From assembly GCF_018224615.1 (NCBI RefSeq), contig NZ_JAGTUK010000001.1, positions 372,001 to 436,000 on the forward strand: DNA of 64,000 nucleotides. Reading direction: 5' to 3'. Of the stretch, positions 37,810 to 46,241 are shown one piece after another; the first letter of the stretch is position 1, and each line of letters begins with the position of its first letter. The translations under genes were made by a program, and so were the position numbers. Source of the stretch: Microbacterium paraoxydans (GTDB lineage: Bacteria > Actinomycetota > Actinomycetes > Actinomycetales > Microbacteriaceae). The notes under the pieces were generated by a model that was given only the letters and a program-made list of their open reading frames with translations, did not search any database and was not told the DNA's origin.

Positions 37810-38817
37810 TCAGACCAGGCGCGCGGTGGTGCCGCGCACGTTGAGCTCGAACGGCAGCGCGGCCGGAGGGTGTGCGACCTCGGGGTCCGTCAGCTTCGCC
37901 AGCACCGCGTCGGCCGCGCGCTCGCCCTGCCCGAGCGGGAACTGGTCGACCGTGGTGAGCCGGAAGAACTCGCCGAGCTCGTGGCCGTCGATGCCGACGA
38001 TCGACAGGTCTTCCGGCACCCGGAAACCGAGGTCGCGTGCCGCGAGGAGTGCGCCGATCGCCATCTCGTCCGACGCGGCGAACACCGCGGTCGGGCGCGG
38101 TCCCGGCCGTCCGAGGAGCTGCTTGGCGGCGCGATACCCGCCCTCGACCGTGAAGTCCGCCGGCTCCAGGAACGCGGGCTGCAGCGGGATCCCGGCCGTC
38201 GCGAGCGCCCGCTCGAAACCCAGGCGCCGGTTGGTGGGGATGTGGAAGTCGATGTCGAACTCGGGGTTCGCGCCGATGTGGGCGATGTCGGTGTGGCCGA
38301 GCCCGATCAGGTGCTCCGTGGCGAGCTGCGCCACCGCGACGTCGTCGACCGTGAGCGTGTCGAGCTTCGGGTTGGGGCCCCCGATCGCGATCACCGGCAG
38401 CCCGAGGTCGAGCAGCTGCTGCGTCTCGTCCTCGTCGAGCTCGATCGACACGGCGATCACGGCATCCACGCGCTGCCGCCGCAGGAACGTGTCGAACACG
38501 TGCCGCCGCACGTCCTCGTCCGCCGTGATGTTGTAGAGCGTGATGTCGTAGCCCGCCCGCATCAGCGCGGCGGACACCCCCGACAGCACCGTGCTGAAGA
38601 ACCAGCGGTCGAGGAACGGCACCACCACGCCCACGTTGCGCGTGCGCCCGGAGGCGAGGCTCGAGGCGCGCGACGACACCACGTAGCCGAGCGACTGCGC
38701 CGCCGCCCGCACGCGTTCGCGCGCCGACTCCGAGACCTGCCCGCGGCCGCTGAGGGCGCGGGAGACGGTGGCGGTGGAGACGCCCGCGAGCCGGGCGACC
38801 TCGTCGATGCTCGCCAT
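37810..38817 (-). CDS. LacI family regulator, probably of the adjacent alpha-glucosidase
   Basis: 335 residues: LacI helix-turn-helix at about 3-50 (SIDEVARLAGVSTATVSRALSGRGQVSESARERV) with hinge, then a sugar-binding domain (NVGVVVPFLDRWFF ... AVFAASDEMAIGALLAARDLG ... LSIVGIDGHELGEFFRLTTVDQF). ATG 38817 has AGGAGG. It lies 79 bases after the GH13 gene on the same strand. The site TGCAAACGCTTACA before GH13 is of the LacI consensus and is its best candidate operator. Confidence 0.92.
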   Translation of the reverse strand: MASIDEVARLAGVSTATVSRALSGRGQVSESARERVRAAAQSLGYVVSSRASSLASGRTRNVGVVVPFLDRWFFSTVLSGVSAALMRAGYDITLYNITADEDVRRHVFDTFLRRQRVDAVIAVSIELDEDETQQLLDLGLPVIAIGGPNPKLDTLTVDDVAVAQLATEHLIGLGHTDIAHIGANPEFDIDFHIPTNRRLGFERALATAGIPLQPAFLEPADFTVEGGYRAAKQLLGRPGPRPTAVFAASDEMAIGALLAARDLGFRVPEDLSIVGIDGHELGEFFRLTTVDQFPLGQGERAADAVLAKLTDPEVAHPPAALPFELNVRGTTARLV

Positions 38818-38896
38818 GGGTCCTCCTGGGTCCGGTCCTGCCACGGTCGCACGGGCGGGGGCGCCGCCGGTGCGACCGTGACGGGAACGCGTGGGA

Positions 38897-40561
38897 TCAG
38901 GCCGCGGTGGTGTACCAGACGGCGGTGTCGACCGGGAGGGCCGGGCCGTCGAACGGCTGGCTGCGCAGCACGATCAGTGCGTCGGCCGGGAGGTCGAGCG
39001 GCTCGGTGCCGAGGTTGGCGAGCACGTGCACGTCGCCGCGGCGGAAGGCCACCGCGTCGGGTCCCGCGTCCTCCCACACGAGCGAACCGGTGCCGAAGCC
39101 GTAGTCGCGGCGGCCGGCGAGCAGGCGCTTGTACAGGGCGAGGGTCGACGCGGGGTCGACCTCCTCCACGTCGCGCGCGTACGCGGCCCAGTCGGCCGGC
39201 TGCGGCAGCCACGACAGCCCGGTGTCGTTGAAGCCGAACGCGGGCGCCTCGGCCTCCCACGGCAGGGGCACGCGGCAGCCGTCGCGGCCGTAGCGCTTGC
39301 CGTTGGTGCGGAACCACGTGGGGTCCTGCCGGAACTCGTCCGGGATCTCCATGGCCTCGGGCAGTCCGAGCTCCTCGCCCTGGTACAGGTAGGCCGAGCC
39401 GGGGAGCGCGAGCATCAGGGTGGTCGCGGCGCGGGCGCGGGCCAGGCCGATCGCGGTGTCGGGCTTGTCGGGGGTGTTCGGCCCGATGCCCTCGCCCTGC
39501 GGGTTCTCGGCCGTGAGCGCGAGGCGCGAGGCGTGCCGCACGACGTCGTGGTTCGAGAGCACCCACGTGCTGGGGGCGCCGACGGCACCGAACTCGTCGA
39601 GCGATTCGCGGATCACGTCGCCCAGGGCCTTCGCGTCCCACTCCGTCATCAGGTACGGGAAGTTGAAGGTCTGGTGCATCTCGTCGGGACGCACCCACAG
39701 CGCGGTCTGCTGGAGGGTGGGCATCCACGCCTCACCGCACAGCGCCCGGTCGCCGTCGTACTCCGCGAGCACGCGGTGCCAGTCGCGGTAGATCTCGTGC
39801 ACGCCGTCCTGGCCCCAGTACGGGACGTTCGACTCGCCGCCGCCCATGGAGTCGGCGTCGGTGGGCGGCGTGTAGTCGGGCAGTCCCTCGGTCTTGATCA
39901 TGCCGTGGGCCACGTCGACCCGGAAACCGTCGACGCCGCGATCGAGCCAGAAGCGCAGGATCGAGCGGAACTCCTCCTGCACCTCCTCGTTGTTCCAGTC
40001 GAAGTCGGGCTGGGTGGCGTCGAAGATGTGCAGGTACCACTGGCCCGGCGTGCCGTCGGCCTCGGTGACGCGCTGCCACATGCCGCCCCCGAACACGGAC
40101 TCCCAGTTGTTGGGCGGCAGTTCGCCGTTCTCGCCCTTGCCGTCGCGGAAGATGTAGCGCGCGCGCTCCGGGCTGCCGGGCCCCGCCGCGAGGGCGGCCT
40201 GGAACCACGGGTGCTGATCGGACGAGTGGTTGGGCACCAGGTCGACGATCACGCGGATGCCGCGGTCGTGCGCGGCGGTGAGCATCTCGTCGAAGTCGGC
40301 CAGCGTGCCGAACAGCGGGTCGACGCCGCGGTAGTCGGCCACGTCGTAGCCGGCGTCGCGCTGCGGGCTCGTCATGAACGGGCTCAGCCAGATCGCGTCG
40401 ACGCCGAGCTCCTGAAGGGCGTCGAGGCGGCGCGTGATGCCCGGCAGGTCGCCGATGCCGTCGCCCGAGGCGTCCGCGAAGGAGCGGGGGTAGATCTGGT
40501 AGATGACGGCGCTGCGCCACCACTCGGAACCGGGGGCTGCGAACTGTTCGAGCTGTGCCAT
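38897..40561 (-). CDS. GH13 alpha-glucosidase / oligo-1,6-glucosidase
   Basis: 554-residue GH13 enzyme. Conserved regions: DLVPNHSS, then DGFRVDVAHG with nucleophile Asp216, LCGEAWM with acid/base Glu277, and LSNHDV with Asp339. The N-terminus WWRSAVIYQIYPRSFADASGDGIGDLPGI is typical of alpha-glucosidases and trehalose-type enzymes. No signal peptide: cytoplasmic cleavage of imported maltose-like or isomaltose-like sugars. Leaderless start in form (TAGCCT, six bases, ATG) with a LacI operator adjoining the -10. No alpha-glucoside importer is in the window. Confidence 0.93.
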   Translation of the reverse strand: MAQLEQFAAPGSEWWRSAVIYQIYPRSFADASGDGIGDLPGITRRLDALQELGVDAIWLSPFMTSPQRDAGYDVADYRGVDPLFGTLADFDEMLTAAHDRGIRVIVDLVPNHSSDQHPWFQAALAAGPGSPERARYIFRDGKGENGELPPNNWESVFGGGMWQRVTEADGTPGQWYLHIFDATQPDFDWNNEEVQEEFRSILRFWLDRGVDGFRVDVAHGMIKTEGLPDYTPPTDADSMGGGESNVPYWGQDGVHEIYRDWHRVLAEYDGDRALCGEAWMPTLQQTALWVRPDEMHQTFNFPYLMTEWDAKALGDVIRESLDEFGAVGAPSTWVLSNHDVVRHASRLALTAENPQGEGIGPNTPDKPDTAIGLARARAATTLMLALPGSAYLYQGEELGLPEAMEIPDEFRQDPTWFRTNGKRYGRDGCRVPLPWEAEAPAFGFNDTGLSWLPQPADWAAYARDVEEVDPASTLALYKRLLAGRRDYGFGTGSLVWEDAGPDAVAFRRGDVHVLANLGTEPLDLPADALIVLRSQPFDGPALPVDTAVWYTTAA

Positions 40562-40574
40562 GCGAACAGGCTAC

Positions 40575-40588
40575 TGCAAACGCTTACA
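40575..40588. promoter_or_regulatory. LacI-family operator before the GH13 gene
   Basis: TGCAAACGCTTACA fits the LacI/GalR consensus TGNAANCGNTTNCA with a central CG. It directly adjoins the presumed -10 box (40568-40573, minus strand), so repressor bound here would block the promoter. Confidence 0.78.
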
Positions 40589-40641
40589 CTCACACCACCG
40601 TGCGGATCGAATCGGTTCGGAGAGCCACGGATCCCCGGTCC

Positions 40642-40692
40642 GCGATGGAGTGTTTCCATCGCCAGTCCGGGTGCCGTCGCCGACACCCGGAC
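40642..40692 (-). terminator. Two hairpins between the SDR and GH13 genes
   Basis: Minus-strand order: first an IR GTCCGGGTG/CACCCGGAC with 10-base loop (40665-40692), then GCGATGGA/TCCATCGC with 5-base loop (40642-40662). The first is a plausible terminator for the SDR gene; the second could be part of it or an additional operator. Confidence 0.55.
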
Positions 40693-40708
40693 GGGCGGGG
40701 AGCCGGTG

Positions 40709-41605
40709 TCACGGCGTGGGCATGCCGCCGTTCACGTTCAGCGTCTCACCCAGCACGTAGCTCGACTCGGGCGAGGCGAGGAACACGTAGGCGGGGGCGA
40801 GTTCGGCGGGCTGCCCCATGCGGCCGAGCGGGGTGTCCTGACCGAACTGCGCGATCTTCTCCTGCGGCTGGCCGTCGCTCGGTTGCAGCGGCGTCCAGAT
40901 CGGCCCGGGTGCCACCGCGTTCACGCGGATGCCCTTCGGCGCGAGCTGCTGGGCGAGGCCCTTCGTGAACGCGTTGATCGTGGACTTCGTCGAGGCGTAG
41001 TCGACCAGGATGTCCGACGGCGAGTAGGCCTGGATCGACGTCGTGTTGATGATGGTCGAGCCCGCGGGGAGGTGCGGCAGAGCGGCCTTCGTGATCCAGA
41101 ACATGGCGTACACGTTGGTCTTGAAGGTGTCGTCGAACTGCTCGTCGGTCAGGTCGGTGAGCGACTCGCGATACACCTGCTTGCCGCCGTTGTTGACGAG
41201 GATGTCGAGCCCGCCCAGCGCCGCCACCGCCTCGGCCACGAGCGTGCGGCAGTACTCGGGGTCGCGCAGGTCGCCCGGGATCGTGGCGACGGTCGCTCCC
41301 GCCTCGCGGAGAATGCCCGCGATGCGGCTGGCGTCCTCCTCCTCCTCGGGCAGGTAGGAGATGGCCACGTCGGCGCCCTCGCGGGCGAACGCGATCGCGG
41401 TGGCGGCGCCGATGCCCGAGTCGCCGCCCGTGATCAGCGCCTTGCGCCCGGTGAGGCGCCCGGTGCCACGGTAGGTGTCCTCGCCGAGGTCGGCCTTCGG
41501 GGTCAGGTCGGCGTCGAGGCCCGGCTCCGGCAGGTGCTGCTTCTGCGGCTGGATGTCGGCGTAGAGCTCGGCCGGGTTCGTGAAGGTGTACTGGTCGCGG
41601 GACAT
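40709..41605 (-). CDS. Short-chain dehydrogenase/reductase (general-stress type)
   Basis: 298-residue SDR. Cofactor motif TGGDSGIG at residues 59-66, NNGG at about 138-141, catalytic Ser190, Tyr203 and Lys207 (DYASTKS). The 50-residue N-terminal extension (AELYADIQPQKQHLPEPGLDADLTPKADLGEDTYRGTGRL) marks the YdaD/YhdF/GS39-like group of stress-associated SDRs. NAD(P)-dependent; the substrate is unknown. ATG 41605 has AAAGGA. Confidence 0.9.
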   Translation of the reverse strand: MSRDQYTFTNPAELYADIQPQKQHLPEPGLDADLTPKADLGEDTYRGTGRLTGRKALITGGDSGIGAATAIAFAREGADVAISYLPEEEEDASRIAGILREAGATVATIPGDLRDPEYCRTLVAEAVAALGGLDILVNNGGKQVYRESLTDLTDEQFDDTFKTNVYAMFWITKAALPHLPAGSTIINTTSIQAYSPSDILVDYASTKSTINAFTKGLAQQLAPKGIRVNAVAPGPIWTPLQPSDGQPQEKIAQFGQDTPLGRMGQPAELAPAYVFLASPESSYVLGETLNVNGGMPTP

Positions 41606-41645
41606 GGTCGTCCTTTCCGGGGGATCGTGGACAGGCCCCCCATCG

Positions 41646-41669
41646 TGCGACCGGCCCCGACCGGTCGCA
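41646..41669. promoter_or_regulatory. Inverted repeat upstream of the SDR gene
   Basis: TGCGACCGG and its complement around CCCCGA, 41 bases upstream of the SDR start. It may be an operator or a 5'-UTR hairpin; no regulator can be assigned. Nothing else is seen in the rest of this 180-base gap except a weak promoter for the next gene. Confidence 0.4.
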
Positions 41670-41784
41670 AACGCCTTGCACGGCGTCTTCGCCTTTGATA
41701 CGCGCGCACGGCTCGCCATATCGCACGCGAGATGTGGACGAAAGGCACTTCACCGGCGTGTCGCCATCTGGCACATTCGGTAGC

Positions 41785-43095
41785 GTGCCCCCCGCTCCGT
41801 CCCGTTCCCCGCGCCGACCGGGCCCCGCTCGCGTCGTGTCCGCTCGTCGTGCCGCCCCGCTGACCGCCGTCGCCGCCCTGGTCGCCGCGGCCGTGCTGAT
41901 CGGTGCGGCGCCCGCGATGTCCGATAGCCGCAGCCCGCGCGCCGAGAGCGGAGGAGACGTGACGGCCGACCCTGCGGCATCGGTCGCCCTGGCCTACGAG
42001 TTCCTCGATGCCCGGGTCGACGAGTTCTGCGACGGGGCGGGCCACTGCCTGCCGCGCAGTTACCAGGGCGGCTTCTTCACCGATCTGCCGACCTGGGACT
42101 TCACGCCCTCGTTCGTGTACGACGACGCCCTCGTGGTGATCGCCTACACGGCCCGTGGGCTGCCCGACGACCTGCGCCGCGCGAGGGCCATCGGCGACAC
42201 CCTCCTCTTCGTGCAGGACGAGGATCCGATCGGCGACGGTCGCACGCGGGCGTCGTACGAGCCCCACGGCATCCGGCAGGGGCGGGTCGAGATCACCGGT
42301 CCGGGTAGCTTCACCGGCAACCAGGCGTGGGTGGGCATGGCGTTCGCGCGCCTGTTCCACGCGACGGGGGAGCAGAAGTACCTCGACGGCGCCCTGCGCA
42401 CGGCGCAGTGGATCCAGGACAACACCGCCGACACGACCCGCGCCCCCTACGGCTACACGGGCGGGCAGACCGACACGGGTGCCGTGCTGGAGTGGAAGTC
42501 CACCGAGCACAACGCCGACGTCGCCGGCTTCTTCGCCCAGCTCGCCCAGCTCACGGGCGACGCGGTGTGGGCGCAGCGCTCTGCCGTGGCGGCGGCCTTC
42601 GTCGCGGCGATGCAGAGCGCGGACGGCCACGTCGACACCGGCACCCTGCTCGACGGCAGCACCGTCAACACCCACCCCGTCCCCCTCGACGCGCAGACGT
42701 GGAGCGGGCTCGGCACGGGAGACGCCCGCTACGGCGCGGCGGTGGACTGGACGCTCGGGCACCTGATGGCCACGGACGGCCCGTACCGCGGTCCGTCGAT
42801 CAGCGACGTGGACGTGTCGAAGGTGTGGTTCGAGGGGAGCGGGCACCTGGCCCTGGCGCTGAAGCTCCGCGGTGCGGCCGGGGATGCGGCGCAGGCCGAC
42901 GACCTGCTCGCCGACATCCGGCTGGCGCAGCGCGACGCGGAGAACGGCGACGGCAAGGGCATCGTGGCGACCTCGACCGACGGACTCGACTCGGGCTTCG
43001 GCGACCTGTACTACGCGAGCCTGCACACCGGGACGACCGCGTGGTACCTGCTCGCCGCGGCGGGGGACAACCCCTTCGCGCTGCCCTCCACCTGA
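41785..43095 (+). CDS. Secreted six-hairpin (alpha/alpha) glycosidase-like protein, function unknown
   Basis: 436 residues with a basic N-terminal region and one export helix (RRAAPLTAVAALVAAAVLIGAAPA), cleaved probably near residue 50. The rest is helical with repeats such as FVYDDALVVIAYTARGLPD, GNQAWVGMAFARLFHATGEQKYLDGALRTAQWIQD and VWFEGSGHLALAL, typical of (alpha/alpha)6 barrel glycosidases or lyases. No catalytic motif can be assigned. GTG 41785 was preferred to ATG 41695 because of the basic signal peptide and the lack of a ribosome site upstream; the start is uncertain. Confidence 0.68.
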   Translation: MPPAPSRSPRRPGPARVVSARRAAPLTAVAALVAAAVLIGAAPAMSDSRSPRAESGGDVTADPAASVALAYEFLDARVDEFCDGAGHCLPRSYQGGFFTDLPTWDFTPSFVYDDALVVIAYTARGLPDDLRRARAIGDTLLFVQDEDPIGDGRTRASYEPHGIRQGRVEITGPGSFTGNQAWVGMAFARLFHATGEQKYLDGALRTAQWIQDNTADTTRAPYGYTGGQTDTGAVLEWKSTEHNADVAGFFAQLAQLTGDAVWAQRSAVAAAFVAAMQSADGHVDTGTLLDGSTVNTHPVPLDAQTWSGLGTGDARYGAAVDWTLGHLMATDGPYRGPSISDVDVSKVWFEGSGHLALALKLRGAAGDAAQADDLLADIRLAQRDAENGDGKGIVATSTDGLDSGFGDLYYASLHTGTTAWYLLAAAGDNPFALPST

Positions 43096-43110
43096 CGCGG
43101 CGGGGAGGCG

Positions 43111-43818
43111 TTACGCGGCGACCCGGGCGACCGCGGCGATCGCGCTCGCGAAGAAGCCCAGACCGTCGACGCCGCTGCGCATCGCGACCGCGGTGTCGGG
43201 CCCGAAGCCGGGCTCGGTGGCGTGCTCGGGGTGCGGCATGAGTCCGACCACGTTGCCGGCCTCGTTCGTCAGACCCGCGATGTCGCGCAGCGAGCCGTTC
43301 GGGTTGACGCCGGCGTAGCGGAACGCCACCAGCCCCTCGCCCTCGATGCGGTCGAGCGTCTGCTCGTCGGCGATGTAGCCGCCGTCGGCGTTCTTCAGCG
43401 GGATGACGATCTCCTGGCCGGAGCGGAAGGCGTTGGTCCAGGCGGTGTCGGCGTTCTCGACCGTGAGGCGCTGGTCGCGGCGCACGAAGTGCTGGTGGTT
43501 GTTGCGGATGAGGCCGCCGGGAAGCAGGTGCGCCTCGACGAGCATCTGGAAGCCGTTGCAGATGCCGAGCACGGGCATGCCCTTGGCGGCGGCGTCCTTC
43601 ACCTCGGTCATGATCGGGGAGAGCGCGGCGATGGCTCCGGCGCGCAGGTAGTCGCCGTAGCTGAAGCCCCCGGGCAGCACGAGCGCGTCGACGCCCTCGA
43701 GGTCGTGCGAGCCGTGCCACAGCGCGACCGGCTCGGCACCGGCGAGCCGGACGGCGCGCTGCGCGTCGACGTCGTCGAGCGAGCCGGGGAACGTAACGAC
43801 CCCGATGCGCGTGGTCAC
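43111..43818 (-). CDS. purQ: PurQ, glutaminase subunit of FGAM synthase
   Basis: 235-residue class I glutamine amidotransferase. Catalytic Cys87 in LGICNGFQ; His196 and Glu198 in MPHPEHA. It supplies ammonia to PurL for formylglycinamidine ribonucleotide synthesis. It overlaps purS by four bases; purL is not in the window. Confidence 0.97.
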   Translation of the reverse strand: MTTRIGVVTFPGSLDDVDAQRAVRLAGAEPVALWHGSHDLEGVDALVLPGGFSYGDYLRAGAIAALSPIMTEVKDAAAKGMPVLGICNGFQMLVEAHLLPGGLIRNNHQHFVRRDQRLTVENADTAWTNAFRSGQEIVIPLKNADGGYIADEQTLDRIEGEGLVAFRYAGVNPNGSLRDIAGLTNEAGNVVGLMPHPEHATEPGFGPDTAVAMRSGVDGLGFFASAIAAVARVAA

Positions 43819-44063
43819 TCGGCCACCTCGATGCCCACCACGTCTTCGATCACGGCGTTCGAGAGCACCTCGTCGGCGAGGCGCTGCGCCTCGGCGAGCA
43901 CCTCGTCGGTGACCTCGCCCTCGACCGTGAGCTCGAAGCGCTTGCCGATGCGCACGTCGGTGAAGCCCTCCACGCCCAGGCGGGCGAATGCGCCGGACAC
44001 GGCCTTCCCCTGGGGGTCGAGCAGTTCGGGCTTGGGCATGACGTCGACGACGATGGTGGGCAT
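43815..44063 (-). CDS. purS: PurS, small subunit of FGAM synthase
   Basis: 82 residues, normal PurS length, with [18 protein letters not shown] and the [12 protein letters not shown] strand. It bridges PurQ and small-type PurL. ATG 44063 has CCCGGAG upstream. The order purS-purQ with a four-base overlap is standard in actinobacteria. Confidence 0.96.
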   Translation of the reverse strand: MPTIVVDVMPKPELLDPQGKAVSGAFARLGVEGFTDVRIGKRFELTVEGEVTDEVLAEAQRLADEVLSNAVIEDVVGIEVAE

Positions 44064-44125
44064 GAACGGCTCCGGGAGTCGCGGGTGGACGGGCGGGACC
44101 AGTCTACTGCCCCGGCCGGAGGGGC

Positions 44126-44659
44126 TCACGCCGAGTGGAAGACCGTGTGCAGGTCGCCGATCGCCTCGCGACCGCCGAGGCCGTCGATCTCGAACAGCAC
44201 CGAGATCCCGGCCACGTGACTGCCGAGGCGCTCGACGAGCTGGCGCCCCGCGGCGAGGGTGCCGCCGGTGGCGAGCACGTCGTCGATGAGCAGCACCCGG
44301 GAGCCGGCGGGCAGGTCGTCGTGCATCTCGATGGTGGCGGTGCCGTACTCCAGCGCGTAGTCCACGGAGGCGGCGGGGCGCGGGAGCTTGCCGGCCTTGC
44401 GGATGGGGATCAGGCCCACCCCGGCGGCGATCGCCGCGGCTCCGGCCAGGATGAAGCCCCGCGCCTCGATCCCGGCGACCACGTCGAACTGTCCCGCGAA
44501 GGGTTCGATGATCGCCTCGGTGGTGACGCGGAGGGCCTCGGCGTCGGCGAGGAGCGGCGTGATGTCGCGGAAGACGATGCCGGGCTCCGGGTAGTCGGGG
44601 ATGCTGCGGATCAGCGAGGCGGCGCGGGTGAGGGCGGGGGACAGGGTGGCTTCGGGCAC
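44126..44659 (-). CDS. apt: Adenine phosphoribosyltransferase
   Basis: 177 residues. The PRPP-binding motif VLLIDDVLATGGT is at residues 122-134, the adenine hood IPDYPEPGIVFRDITPLL near 20-38, and GIEARGFI in between. It converts adenine and PRPP to AMP (salvage). GTG start six bases after TACCCT (leaderless). It lies 62 bases upstream of purS on the same strand, but the leader of purS has its own ribosome site. Confidence 0.95.
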   Translation of the reverse strand: MPEATLSPALTRAASLIRSIPDYPEPGIVFRDITPLLADAEALRVTTEAIIEPFAGQFDVVAGIEARGFILAGAAAIAAGVGLIPIRKAGKLPRPAASVDYALEYGTATIEMHDDLPAGSRVLLIDDVLATGGTLAAGRQLVERLGSHVAGISVLFEIDGLGGREAIGDLHTVFHSA

Positions 44660-44715
44660 CGGTCAAGGGTACGCCGGGTCGACGGCTGCGGGGAAACGGG
44701 TGGGGTCGAGCGGGG

Positions 44716-44745
44716 TTGACAGTCGTGGGAGCGCTCCCATAGAGT
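44716..44745 (+). promoter_or_regulatory. ceb promoter overlapping CebR operator 1
   Basis: -35 TTGACA (44716-44721), 18-base spacer, -10 TAGAGT (44740-44745). The spacer contains TGGGAGCGCTCCCA (44726-44739), the exact 14-bp palindrome established as the CebR site in Streptomyces. Confidence 0.9.
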
Positions 44746-44758
44746 TCACCGAAGTTCG

Positions 44759-44772
44759 TGGGAGCGCTCCCA
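44759..44772. promoter_or_regulatory. CebR operator 2
   Basis: Second perfect TGGGAGCGCTCCCA, 33 bp downstream of the first (three helical turns), within a longer palindrome (44757-44774). It lies after the presumed transcription start, so it would act as a roadblock or for cooperative binding. Confidence 0.9.
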
Positions 44773-44820
44773 CGACTTCCCATGCACCACCACGCACGAT
44801 CCCGCACAAAGGAGTGAACC

Positions 44821-46128
44821 GTGAACACACGTGCCCGCACCCGGATCCTGGCCCCCGCGGCCCTGGCATCCGTCGCCGCCCTCGCCCTCGCCGGCTGCTC
44901 CGGCAGCACCGGAGGAGACCGCGGCGACGCCGGCGAGCAGATCACGCTGACCGTGACCACGTTCGGCACCTTCGGCTACGACGACCTCTACGACGAGTAC
45001 GAGAAGGCGCACCCGAACGTGAAGATCGAGGCCACCAACATCGACACCGGCGGCAACGCCCGCACCGACGCCTTCACCAAGATCGCCGCCGGCTCCGGCC
45101 TCAGCGACATCGTCGCGATCGAGGAGGGCTGGCTGGGCGCGATCATGGACGTGTCCGACACCTTCGTGGACCTGCGCGACTACGGCATCGAAGACCGCAA
45201 GGACGACTGGGTCGACTGGAAGTACGGCCAGGCCACCGACGCCGAGGGCCGCGTGATCGGCTACGGCACCGACATCGGCCCCAGCGGCATCTGCTACAAC
45301 GGCGCTGCGTTCGAGGCCGCCGGCCTCCCGAGCGACCGCGAGTCCGTCGCCGAACTGCTGAACGGCGACTGGGAGAACTACTTCCAGGTCGGCGCCGACT
45401 ACACCGCCGCGACCGGCAAGGCGTGGTACGACCACTCCGGCTTCGTCTGGAACGCCATGGTCAACCAGCTCGACGAGGGCTACTACACCGCCGACGGCGA
45501 GCTCAACGTGGAGGGCAACGAGGAGCTCAAGCAGCGCTTCGAGCTGCTGGGCGCGGCGACCGAGGGCGGCCAGTCCGCCGCGCAGACCGCATGGGACTGG
45601 AACGGCGGCAAGTCGTTCGTCGACGGCACGTTCGCCACGTTCGTGTGCCCCGGCTGGATGCTCGGCGTGGTGCAGGGGCAGATCGAGGCGGGCGGCGGCG
45701 ACGCCTCGACCGGATGGGACTTCGCCGACGTGTTCCCCGGCGGCGCGGCCAACTGGGGCGGGGCGTTCCTCTCCATCCCCGAGAGCTCGCAGCACAAGGA
45801 GGCGGCGGCCGAGCTGGCCGACTGGCTCACGCAGCCCGAGCAGCAGGTGAAGCAGTCCGCCGCGGCCGGCAACTTCCCCTCCACGGTGAAGGCGCAGGAG
45901 ACCCTGGCCGCCGACGCCACCCCGAACGCGTTCTTCAACGACGCGCCCACCGGGGCGATCCTCGCCGAGCGCGCCAAGGGCGTGGTCGCGCAGTTCAAGG
46001 GAGCGGACGACTCCGTGATCCAGGAGAACGTGTTCGGCCCCGCGCTGAGCAGCCTCGACCGCGGGGAGACCGACACCCAGGGGGCCTGGGACCAGGCCAT
46101 CGGTCTGCTGAACGAGCTGGTCGGCTGA
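44821..46128 (+). CDS. cebE: Cellobiose/cello-oligosaccharide-binding lipoprotein (CebE-like)
   Basis: 435-residue family 1 sugar-binding protein. Lipobox LALAGC gives lipid on Cys26. The pattern TLTVTTFGTFGYDDLYDEYEKAHPNVKIEATN and NWGGAFLSIPESSQHKEAAAELADWLTQPEQQ is typical of CUT1 importers. The start is GTG with AAAGGAG. The CebR palindromes upstream and GH1 glucosidase downstream identify the substrate as cellobiose or cellotriose by inference. The gene is followed by a REP-like palindrome before the permeases. Confidence 0.88.
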   Translation: MNTRARTRILAPAALASVAALALAGCSGSTGGDRGDAGEQITLTVTTFGTFGYDDLYDEYEKAHPNVKIEATNIDTGGNARTDAFTKIAAGSGLSDIVAIEEGWLGAIMDVSDTFVDLRDYGIEDRKDDWVDWKYGQATDAEGRVIGYGTDIGPSGICYNGAAFEAAGLPSDRESVAELLNGDWENYFQVGADYTAATGKAWYDHSGFVWNAMVNQLDEGYYTADGELNVEGNEELKQRFELLGAATEGGQSAAQTAWDWNGGKSFVDGTFATFVCPGWMLGVVQGQIEAGGGDASTGWDFADVFPGGAANWGGAFLSIPESSQHKEAAAELADWLTQPEQQVKQSAAAGNFPSTVKAQETLAADATPNAFFNDAPTGAILAERAKGVVAQFKGADDSVIQENVFGPALSSLDRGETDTQGAWDQAIGLLNELVG

Positions 46129-46135
46129 CCCCGCC

Positions 46136-46221
46136 GGGCGTCCTTCGTCTCGTCGCTCCGCTCCTCGCTCGGGAACCGGGTTCCCGGTCCCTGAGCGTGC
46201 GAAGCGAGACGAAGGGCGCCC
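46136..46221. repeat. REP-like imperfect palindrome inside the ceb operon
   Basis: Left arm from 46136 (GGGCGTCCTTCGTCTCG) and right arm ending 46221 (CGAGACGAAGGGCGCCC) are near-complements, with further pairing inward to GGAACCGGGTTCC at the centre. Its length and style resemble dispersed extragenic palindromes of Microbacterium genomes; only one copy is in the window. Between cebE and cebF it may stabilise upstream mRNA. Confidence 0.75.
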
Positions 46222-46241
46222 GCCCGACTCGAGGAAGACTC

